Shown: in pieces, positions 57,329 to 64,000 of the stretch
Position numbering within the stretch: the stretch's first letter is position 1
Layout: each line of letters starts with the position of its first letter
Translations under genes and position numbers: made by a program
Notes under the pieces: generated by a model
Seen by the model: only the letters and a program-made list of their open reading frames with translations
Told to the model about the DNA's origin: nothing
Database searches by the model: none
NCBI GenBank assembly: GCA_002690655.1
Contig: NZFL01000011.1
Span: 124,247-188,246, forward strand
DNA from: Pedosphaera sp.
Lineage (GTDB): Bacteria > Verrucomicrobiota > Verrucomicrobiia > Limisphaerales > AAA164-E04
Direction: 5' to 3'
Length of the DNA: 64,000 nucleotides

Positions 57329-58141
57329 ATGCGTATATTTTTCACAAAAATGAATGGCGCCGGGAACGATTTTATACTGATCGATAACCGAAACCTGAGC
57401 TTCACGCCAGATTCCGAGCAGGTTGCAGCGCTTTGCGATCGGCATGCAGGGGTTGGTGCAGATGGCTTGATGTTGCTGGAAGAGAGTCAAAACAGGCATG
57501 CAGATTGGGCTTGGAAATTTTACAACAGCGATGGCAGTGAAGCGGAAATGTGTGGCAATGGTGCCCGCTGTTTTGCTGCCTTTGTCAAGCAGCTTACGCA
57601 TTCAGAAGATGGCCTGAGTTTTGATACCCAGGCAGGAGTAATCAGCGCGACCTTTGAGCCAAACGGTGTGACAGTCAACCTTACTGAACCAGGCCCCATG
57701 GAGCTGGATCGAGGTATTCAAATCAAGGGCAGCGAATTAAAAGTGCATTCGGTGAACACTGGAGTTCCTCATGCCGTTGTATTTGTTGAAGATGCAGGGC
57801 AATGCAATGTGGATGAGTTGGGTGCGGCAGTCAGATATCATGAACACTTTGGGCCTAACGGAACCAATGTGAATTTCGTGCAAATACTTGGTCCGGGTCG
57901 CGTTCGGGTTCGGACTTACGAACGTGGCGTGGAGGGAGAAACTCTGGCTTGCGGCACAGGTGTCACCGCTGCCTCACTGGTGGCCGCCAGAAAACACGGT
58001 TTTGACACACCCGTTGAAGTAAAGGTCAAAAGCGGTGATTGGCTTAAGGTATCTTTCGATCATGAGGATGGGGGATTTTCCAAGGTCCGGCTAAGTGGAC
58101 CAGCGGATTTTGTGTTTACGGGTGAAATAAATTTGGATTAA
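57329..58141 (+). CDS. dapF: Diaminopimelate epimerase
   Basis: 270 residues from ATG 57329 (MRIFFTKMNGAGNDF, the family start). The two catalytic cysteines are C75 (EMCGNGARC) and C208 (LACGTGVTAA). It converts LL- to meso-diaminopimelate for peptidoglycan and lysine synthesis. Followed by dapA after 11 bases, so two steps of the same pathway are co-transcribed. Confidence 0.96.
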   Translation: MRIFFTKMNGAGNDFILIDNRNLSFTPDSEQVAALCDRHAGVGADGLMLLEESQNRHADWAWKFYNSDGSEAEMCGNGARCFAAFVKQLTHSEDGLSFDTQAGVISATFEPNGVTVNLTEPGPMELDRGIQIKGSELKVHSVNTGVPHAVVFVEDAGQCNVDELGAAVRYHEHFGPNGTNVNFVQILGPGRVRVRTYERGVEGETLACGTGVTAASLVAARKHGFDTPVEVKVKSGDWLKVSFDHEDGGFSKVRLSGPADFVFTGEINLD

Positions 58142-58152
58142 GAACGAACAAC

Positions 58153-59028
58153 ATGTTAACAGGCACTTTTACTGCGATTGTAACGCCTTTCAAATCGGGG
58201 AAACTGGATGAAGACTCACTCAACAAACTTCTCCATCAACAGATTGAAGGGGGAGTGGATGGGGTTGTTCCGGTTGGGACAACGGGCGAATCACCGACTC
58301 TGAATTGTGATGAGCATCTGCGAGTCATTGAATTGACGGTTGCTGCAGCTGGGGGGAAAGTCAAAGTGATTGCCGGTACTGGCGGGAATGCAACCGAAGA
58401 GGCGATTTACCTCACGAAGGAAGCAGAGAAGCGAGGCGTTGATGGTTCCTTGCAGGTCGCTCCGTATTATAATAAACCATCGCAGGAAGGCCTTTTCCAA
58501 CATTTCAAGGCCATTGCTGAATCGACGGAGCTACCTATCATTCTTTACAGCATCCCCGGCCGGTGCGGGGTGGCCATCGAAGTCTGTACGGTGAAGAAAC
58601 TTGCCGATCATTGTCCTAACATCGTGGGAATTAAAGAGGCAGGTGGTGATGCTGATCGAGTCAGTCAACTCAGGCAGGAACTGGGAAATGAATTCATCAT
58701 CCTGAGTGGCGATGATGCCCTGACATTGCCCTTCATGTCAGTTGGCGCTCAGGGTGTGATAAGCGTAGCTTCTAACCTCATACCAGAGAGGATTTCAGCA
58801 ATGGTAAATTATTTTGCGAATGGACAAATTGCCGACGCGCTTTCCATTCATCAACAGTATTATCAACTTTTCAAGGCTCTTTTTATTGAGACCAATCCGG
58901 TTCCAGTCAAGGAAGCCCTTCATATGATGGGGCATATTGAAGGGGAAATTAGACTCCCTCTGGTTTCAATGACTGATTCAAATCTCCAGCAATTGCGCTC
59001 GGTCATCAATGCCTACGGCCTGATTTGA
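58153..59028 (+). CDS. dapA: 4-hydroxy-tetrahydrodipicolinate synthase
   Basis: 291 residues, normal length. Active-site features: GTTGESPTL (Thr45/46), Y133 in LYSIPGRCGV, R138, and the Schiff-base lysine K161 in GIKEAGGD; also LSGDDALTLPFMSVGAQGVISVASN. It condenses pyruvate with aspartate semialdehyde, the first committed step to diaminopimelate. Located between dapF and hemB in the same direction. Confidence 0.97.
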   Translation: MLTGTFTAIVTPFKSGKLDEDSLNKLLHQQIEGGVDGVVPVGTTGESPTLNCDEHLRVIELTVAAAGGKVKVIAGTGGNATEEAIYLTKEAEKRGVDGSLQVAPYYNKPSQEGLFQHFKAIAESTELPIILYSIPGRCGVAIEVCTVKKLADHCPNIVGIKEAGGDADRVSQLRQELGNEFIILSGDDALTLPFMSVGAQGVISVASNLIPERISAMVNYFANGQIADALSIHQQYYQLFKALFIETNPVPVKEALHMMGHIEGEIRLPLVSMTDSNLQQLRSVINAYGLI

Positions 59029-59075
59029 TTGGGACTGAATGACTCATCTCGCCTTAACTCAGCTGTATCATTGAC

Positions 59076-60098
59076 ATGTCAGATAAAGAGGACCTTTTTG
59101 TTTACGATTTGCCTGTTCGCATGCGTCGATTGCGGAAAAATAGCCGCATTCGTAATATGCTTCAGGAAACGCATCTGAGAACGGATCACCTGATTGCTCC
59201 TTTGTTCGTTAAAGAAGGCATACTCGATCCCGAACCTGTGGATTCGATGCCCGGAGTTCATCGACTGTCGGTTCCAGATTTGACCGAAGAATGTCGCAGA
59301 TTACTGGATATAGGGATCCAAGCAATTGCGCTTTTCCCGTGTAATCCCAAAGAAATAAAAGATCCGTTTGGTAGTGGTGCGCTGGACCCCAGTGGTTTAG
59401 CCCCCAGGGCGATCCATGCCATCAAGCAGAGTGTTCCTGAAATGACGGTGATTGCCGATGTTGCCCTGGATCCTTACACAAGTCATGGTCACGATGGGGT
59501 TCTCAATGCAGGGCAGACGGATGTTGATAATGATTCCACCCTTAATGTTCTTACCCAGATGGCGCGTGTTCTTGCGGAATCAGGCGCTGATTGGGTAGCC
59601 CCATCTGACATGATGGACGGCAGGATAGGTGCGATTCGGGATGTTTTGGATAATGCAGGGCATGCAGACGTTGCTATCATGGCCTACAGTGCCAAGTTCA
59701 ACTCAGCTTATTATGGACCTTTTCGAGACGCAGTGGGGAGTCAAGCCTCGGTTGGAAAGGCTTACCTTGACAAAGGGTCCTATCAGTTAAATCCAGCAAA
59801 TCCACGCGAAGCGCTGCGAGAAGCCCTTCTTGATGAGGAAGAAGGAGCTGATATCCTGATGGTGAAACCAGCTGGAGCTTATCTGGACATTGTATCCAAA
59901 CTACGTCAATCGACGGATCTGCCGGTGGCGGCATATCAAGTATCTGGTGAATATGCACAGATTCATGCCGCTGCAGAAAAAGGATGGCTTGATTTAAAAC
60001 GTACGCGTAATGAGTCACTCCTGGCCATCCGGCGGGCAGGGGCAGATTTGATCCTTACCTATTTTGCGAGTGAAGTGGCGGCTGAGATCAACAGTTAA
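59076..60098 (+). CDS. hemB: Porphobilinogen synthase (delta-aminolevulinate dehydratase)
   Basis: 340 residues. Family segments: LIAPLFVKEG, MPGVHRLS, GIQAIALFP, DVALDPYTSHGHDG, WVAPSDMMDGRIGAIR, YSAKFNSAYYGPFRDA and the Schiff-base lysine region LMVKPAGAYLD. The metal site reads DxALDPYTxxGHDG, with aspartates where zinc enzymes have cysteines, so this is the magnesium-type HemB. It makes porphobilinogen for heme and corrin synthesis, and corrin is also the cofactor of MetH in this window. Confidence 0.97.
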   Translation: MSDKEDLFVYDLPVRMRRLRKNSRIRNMLQETHLRTDHLIAPLFVKEGILDPEPVDSMPGVHRLSVPDLTEECRRLLDIGIQAIALFPCNPKEIKDPFGSGALDPSGLAPRAIHAIKQSVPEMTVIADVALDPYTSHGHDGVLNAGQTDVDNDSTLNVLTQMARVLAESGADWVAPSDMMDGRIGAIRDVLDNAGHADVAIMAYSAKFNSAYYGPFRDAVGSQASVGKAYLDKGSYQLNPANPREALREALLDEEEGADILMVKPAGAYLDIVSKLRQSTDLPVAAYQVSGEYAQIHAAAEKGWLDLKRTRNESLLAIRRAGADLILTYFASEVAAEINS

Positions 60099-60197
60099 CA
60101 TATGGAAATCAACATTTGATTATCCTGCTCAACCCGTTATGTTTTCGTCTTGATATGCAAATGCTCCGGACATCACCGGATTTGATTTTAGATAACT

Positions 60198-61640
60198 ATG
60201 GAATTGCTGAATTTTTTATTCATCTTGTTGGAGGTGATCGTTTTATTCAATCTACTGATCATCGTCCACGAACTTGGTCATTTCTTGGCTGCAAAGTGGC
60301 GAGGATTGGTCGTTGAACGGTTTGGGATATGGTTTGGTAAACCGCTGTGGGAAAAAGAGTTCAAGGGAGTAAAGTATAGCCTTGGAAGCATTCCGGCAGG
60401 CGGCTTTGTTGCGCTTCCACAGATGGCCCCCATGGAGGCTATCGAGGGAAAGGGGGATTCTGAACAAAAAGAACTGCCTCCCATCGGTGTCATCGACAAG
60501 ATCATCGTTGCTTTTGCCGGACCGTTGTTCAGTTTCGGATTGGCTTATGTTTTTGCAGTGCTGATCTGGGGCATTGGTAAACCTGTCAGTGAGAGAGACA
60601 CAACAACCCGAATCGGATATGTGTTTCCGGACTCACCTGCTGAAAAAGCAGGGCTCTTTTCTGGTGATGTCATCAAGAAGGTCAATGGTGAATTCGTAAC
60701 TCGTTGGTCGGGTATTGGTGATGCGGTCACCTGGCAAATCGTCAGCAGCACTGGGGATTCCGTTCCAATTGAAATTGATCGGGCAGGACAGACTTTGATT
60801 GTAGATGCCAAGCCCGAAAAACAGGACGCAGAATGGTATAAAAGAGGGAATTTGCGACAGATACAGATTGCCCCATTTCAAACCCCTTTGATAGCCAACG
60901 TGGAGGAAAACAGTCCTGCAGCCGTGGCTGGTATTCAGTCCAATGACATTGTCAGAAAAGTGAACGATGTGGCCATTTACCATCCAAGGGCTCTGAGTCA
61001 GGCGATAGAGGAACTTTCAGAGGAAGAGCTGGTGGTAACAGTTGAGCGGGATGGCAGCATGATGGACTTCTCAGTAAGGCCTGTGATTCCCTCATACGTA
61101 GACGATGCCCCACCGGTGGAAGATCAGCGCCCAATGGTCGGGATACAGTGGGACTTAAATGGAAACATGAAGATCAGTCACCCATCACCCAACGACCAGA
61201 TACGTGCAAGTGTTATGGCCATGGTGAATACTTTTAAGGCGTTGTTTGCAGAGGATTCTGATATTGGTGCTCAGCATCTCAGCGGGCCCGTTGGGATCAT
61301 GCGTATTTATTATATGCTGTTTCAAAGTGACTATGGCTGGCGTCTGGCTTTGTGGTTCAGTGTCATCTTGAACGTCAACCTGGCTTTGATGAACCTTTTA
61401 CCCGTTCCGGTGCTGGACGGAGGACACATCGTAATGGCGTGTATCGAAGGCGTCATCAGGCGTCCCATCCCATTCTTCATCCTGAATTACGTTCAAACGG
61501 GATTTGCTCTGCTGGTTATTGGTTATATGCTTTATGTCAGCTTTTTTGATGTGCAGGACCTTGGGCCCGGAGCTAAAGAAAAGACTTACCAGATTAAATT
61601 CGAACCTGTCTCAATCAATGAGACGGGGAACAATCAGTAG
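60198..61640 (+). CDS. rseP: RIP metalloprotease RseP (site-2 protease)
   Basis: 480 residues. First membrane helix carries the zinc motif HELGH (24-28); GSIPAGGFVALPQMAP follows; two PDZ domains (about 135-215 and 225-300, GYVFPDSPAEKAGLFSGDVI and ANVEENSPAAVAGIQSNDIV); the C-terminal membrane part holds NLLPVPVLDGGHIV, the second metal-ligand motif. It cleaves membrane-bound anti-sigma factors and leftover signal peptides. Directly upstream of ispG with a five-base gap, the common dxr-rseP-ispG order, but dxr is not in front of it; hemB is. Confidence 0.95.
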   Translation: MELLNFLFILLEVIVLFNLLIIVHELGHFLAAKWRGLVVERFGIWFGKPLWEKEFKGVKYSLGSIPAGGFVALPQMAPMEAIEGKGDSEQKELPPIGVIDKIIVAFAGPLFSFGLAYVFAVLIWGIGKPVSERDTTTRIGYVFPDSPAEKAGLFSGDVIKKVNGEFVTRWSGIGDAVTWQIVSSTGDSVPIEIDRAGQTLIVDAKPEKQDAEWYKRGNLRQIQIAPFQTPLIANVEENSPAAVAGIQSNDIVRKVNDVAIYHPRALSQAIEELSEEELVVTVERDGSMMDFSVRPVIPSYVDDAPPVEDQRPMVGIQWDLNGNMKISHPSPNDQIRASVMAMVNTFKALFAEDSDIGAQHLSGPVGIMRIYYMLFQSDYGWRLALWFSVILNVNLALMNLLPVPVLDGGHIVMACIEGVIRRPIPFFILNYVQTGFALLVIGYMLYVSFFDVQDLGPGAKEKTYQIKFEPVSINETGNNQ

Positions 61641-61645
61641 GCTGT

Positions 61646-63424
61646 ATGCAGTTTCAAGATTCTCCTTACCGTTACCAAAGAAGACGCACTCGAGAAATCG
61701 TTATTGCGAACCCTCATCAGGAGTTGAAACTGGGGGCGGATAGCGCCATTGTTTACCAGAGCATGATCACCAGTGACACGCTCGACACCGAAGCGTGTGT
61801 TAAACAAACGCTTGATCTTGCAGCTGTAGGGTGTCAATTGGTCCGTATCACTGCACAAACGGTCAGGCACGCTGCCAACCTTGAACACATAGCAAATGCA
61901 CTGAGGGAAAAAGGGTGTCATGTACCTTTGGTTGCTGACATCCATTTCAAACCCGAAGCGGCCATGGAAGCTGTCAAATGGGTAGAAGTAGTGCGCGTGA
62001 ATCCTGGGAACTATGCTGATTCAAAGAAGTTTAAAACCCGCGAATACACTGAAGGAGAATATGCATCCGAATTGGCACGTATTGAGGAAAAATTTGCACC
62101 TCTTGTTGAACAGTGCAAGTTGCTCAATCGCACTCTGAGAATAGGTACGAATCACGGTTCATTGAGTGACCGCATCATGAATCGTTATGGTGACACTCCT
62201 CTTGGTATGGTCGAGAGCGCATTGGAGTTTGCCTGTATCTCACGCAAGAAGGACTTTCATAATTTTAAATTCTCCATGAAATCCAGTAACCCCAAAGTCA
62301 TGATTGAGTGCTACCGCCTTCTGGTTGCTCGATTAAATGAGCTTGGTGAAGATTGGAATTACCCAATTCACCTTGGAGTAACTGAGGCTGGAGATGGTGA
62401 AGACGCCCGTGTAAAAAGTGCCATTGGAATTGGAGCGTTGTTATGCGACGGATTAGGAGACACTATTCGTGTCTCGCTGACGGAAGATGCTCCCAATGAA
62501 ATTCCCGTCTGTCGCGAATTGCTGGCTCAGATACCTGCTTTGACCCAAACTGAATGTGATTTCAAAGACGCTCCTCTTTCATTTGACCCGTTTGATTTTT
62601 CAAGGAGAGAATCTTTACAAGTGTCTCTGCCCACCGGGATTCATTGTGGAGGAAAGCAGACAATACGTGTCCTCGGAACTTCTCAACAGACTGCAGCTTG
62701 TCCTCCACAACCGAGTAAACCGGAAATGGTTCAAACAGAAGCTTCTTATGAACATTCCGGCATATGGGAGGTTGATCCGAGAGTGGACTTTCAACTCCCA
62801 GAAGAGCTCTGCTTGATAGCAATCAAGGATGAATTGGACTTGCCTGTTATCAGTGCATATCGCCTGCTAGCTTCCTGCTTGAAAAAGAAAGATTGTCGCT
62901 ATCCTGTTCTCCTGAAAGATACCTTTACTCCGCAGGACTCCCTCACTTCAGATATCGCGTTATTGAGATCGTCGGTTAATCTGGGATCGCTAATCTCAGA
63001 CGGGATTGGTGATGCTGTATTAATCAGAAATGAGCAGGATCCCAGCAAAGCGGTGAAGTTGGCGTATACCATTTTACAGGCTGCAGGCTGCAGATCATTT
63101 AAAACAGATTATGTCGCCTGCCCATCTTGTGGACGGACTCTGTTCAACCTTCAGTCGGTGACTGCAAGCATAAAGGAGAGAACAGGACACCTTACCGGAG
63201 TGAAGATTGCCATCATGGGATGTATCGTCAATGGCCCTGGTGAAATGGCTGATGCGGATTTCGGTTATGTTGGTGGTGCACCTGGCAAAATCAATCTCTA
63301 CGTAGGGAAACAGCCCGTTAAATTCAATATACCGGAAGCGGATGCAGTGGAGCAGCTTGTTGACTTAATTCGAGAGCATGGCAAATGGAGGGAAGTAGCT
63401 ATAATGGCTGATGCCCATGTTTGA
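61646..63424 (+). CDS. ispG: 4-hydroxy-3-methylbut-2-en-1-yl diphosphate synthase, long form
   Basis: 592 residues, far longer than the about 370 of E. coli. N-terminal TIM barrel (SMITSDTLDTEA, QLVRITAQT, PLVADIHFKPEAA, RVNPGNYAD, RIGTNHGSLSDRI), an inserted middle domain of roughly 250 residues (about 310-500), and the C-terminal reductase domain with cluster cysteines in YVACPSCGRTLFN and IMGCIVNGPGEM, and the ending GYVGGAPGKINLYVGK. This three-domain form occurs in Chlamydiae, Bacteroidetes and plants. It reduces cyclic methylerythritol diphosphate in the MEP isoprenoid pathway using a 4Fe-4S cluster. Confidence 0.96.
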   Translation: MQFQDSPYRYQRRRTREIVIANPHQELKLGADSAIVYQSMITSDTLDTEACVKQTLDLAAVGCQLVRITAQTVRHAANLEHIANALREKGCHVPLVADIHFKPEAAMEAVKWVEVVRVNPGNYADSKKFKTREYTEGEYASELARIEEKFAPLVEQCKLLNRTLRIGTNHGSLSDRIMNRYGDTPLGMVESALEFACISRKKDFHNFKFSMKSSNPKVMIECYRLLVARLNELGEDWNYPIHLGVTEAGDGEDARVKSAIGIGALLCDGLGDTIRVSLTEDAPNEIPVCRELLAQIPALTQTECDFKDAPLSFDPFDFSRRESLQVSLPTGIHCGGKQTIRVLGTSQQTAACPPQPSKPEMVQTEASYEHSGIWEVDPRVDFQLPEELCLIAIKDELDLPVISAYRLLASCLKKKDCRYPVLLKDTFTPQDSLTSDIALLRSSVNLGSLISDGIGDAVLIRNEQDPSKAVKLAYTILQAAGCRSFKTDYVACPSCGRTLFNLQSVTASIKERTGHLTGVKIAIMGCIVNGPGEMADADFGYVGGAPGKINLYVGKQPVKFNIPEADAVEQLVDLIREHGKWREVAIMADAHV

Positions 63425-63444
63425 TATACCAAGTCGACTAGCGT

Positions 63445-64000
63445 TTACTGCTGAAGTTTGCTTGATATTTGTTGATTTAAATCCATTACCAATTGGTGCA
63501 GGATTTTCTTCAAACCTGTGCCTGTAGAAGCGACGTAATCCTCAACTTGATTTGACTGCAGTGAGGTTATCTCTTCATAGGTTCGGGCCCAGTTTTCTTC
63601 TGACGAATTGCCTTTCCTGGGAGATTGATAATCAATGAGCATCCACCGGATTTTCAAAACGCTTTGAAGGTGGTTTGAGTTCCTTCGATCCAGATAAGAT
63701 TCAAGGAGTCTTCCCTCCAGATAATAGTCCGCTTCCATTAAACTGTCCTCACTGGTGATAGAGATAAAATTACCGGTCTGAATCAATGCGGATATACATG
63801 AATCTGTAATCATATCTCGAGGGTAGGCAAACCATTCATTATAAAAGTCTTTTTCCCATTGATCATCAGGCAAACGGTAAACAAAAGACTTTCCTTCAAA
63901 AGGAGCTGAGACTCCTGAGTTACGCACTTTGATTCGGTATGGAAGGGGGTGGGGTTCTTTGCTTTTTTCGAAGCTCAGGTCCGGCATATAACTTATTTTT
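63445..64000 (-). CDS. ABC-type transport auxiliary lipoprotein, 5' end beyond window
   Basis: The frame is open from the stop at 63445 to the window edge (about 185 codons), so the N-terminus, where the lipoprotein signal should be, is missing; the ATG at 63987 is probably internal. The visible part follows the PqiC/auxiliary-component pattern: YRIKVRNSGVSAPFEGKSFVYRLPDDQWEKDFYNEWFAYPRDMITDSCISALIQTGNF in outline (Pfam ABC_trans_aux style), with later YLEGRLLESYLD strand and a C-terminal helix. Such proteins work with MlaD/MCE-type lipid transporters between membranes. Convergent with ispG. Confidence 0.65.
   Translation of the reverse strand, partial: KISYMPDLSFEKSKEPHPLPYRIKVRNSGVSAPFEGKSFVYRLPDDQWEKDFYNEWFAYPRDMITDSCISALIQTGNFISITSEDSLMEADYYLEGRLLESYLDRRNSNHLQSVLKIRWMLIDYQSPRKGNSSEENWARTYEEITSLQSNQVEDYVASTGTGLKKILHQLVMDLNQQISSKLQQ

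Overview
The window looks like a piece of a Verrucomicrobiota (PVC superphylum) chromosome. The basis is the gene families present: two pseudopilins with an [28 protein letters not shown] leader and the H-X9-DG tail, DUF1080 and DUF1549/DUF1553/DUF1501 proteins, a sulfatase, PVC-type membrane-bound dehydrogenase and cytochrome fusions, an exosortase, and a long IspG. This is inference from families, not a phylogeny. Coding density is high and both strands are used. I see no rRNA, tRNA, CRISPR array, insertion sequence or prophage.

Layout. 1-6065: the end of a serine hydrolase, a pseudopilin, then moeZ and a nusB-PHP-ftsY housekeeping run. 6066-8603: a cNMP-sensing histidine kinase and a double DUF1080 protein. 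8640-18124: full-length metH, divergent from a complete oppABCDF peptide or oligosaccharide importer. 18175-30862: an accessory, mostly exported catabolic block with a two-domain esterase, a TPR membrane protein, a copper-monooxygenase-like cytochrome/TPR protein with a redoxin partner, a Gfo/Idh/MocA oxidoreductase, a sulfatase, and a 1261-residue multidomain lipoprotein coupled to it. 31151-34882: metK-ahcY divergent from an ArsR-methyltransferase fusion regulator. 35120-41385: a pseudopilin, hisD-hisC, and a strongly divergent stand-alone HypF-like protein. 41999-49433: a DUF1549/DUF1553 plus DUF1501 pair, an EpsI-exosortase pair, and a ceramidase-like protein. 49790-57249: HtrA, a UbiA-type prenyltransferase, a sialidase-like protein, another esterase, truA and a LamG protein. 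57329-63424: the dapF-dapA-hemB-rseP-ispG housekeeping run. The window ends inside an ABC-transport auxiliary lipoprotein gene.

The most notable regulatory signal is one operator-like sequence (TATCnnGATAAGATGATAT) in the same orientation and at nearly the same distance (about 42-50 bases) ahead of both metH and metK-ahcY, which lie 21 kb apart. The second copy sits in the divergent promoter of the ArsR-methyltransferase gene. Together they read as an S-adenosylmethionine-cycle regulon run by a SahR-like regulator. The most notable protein is the HypF-like one at 39007-41385: its domain order is kept, but both acylphosphatase catalytic residues and most YrdC and Kae1 motifs are changed, and no hydrogenase-maturation gene is nearby.
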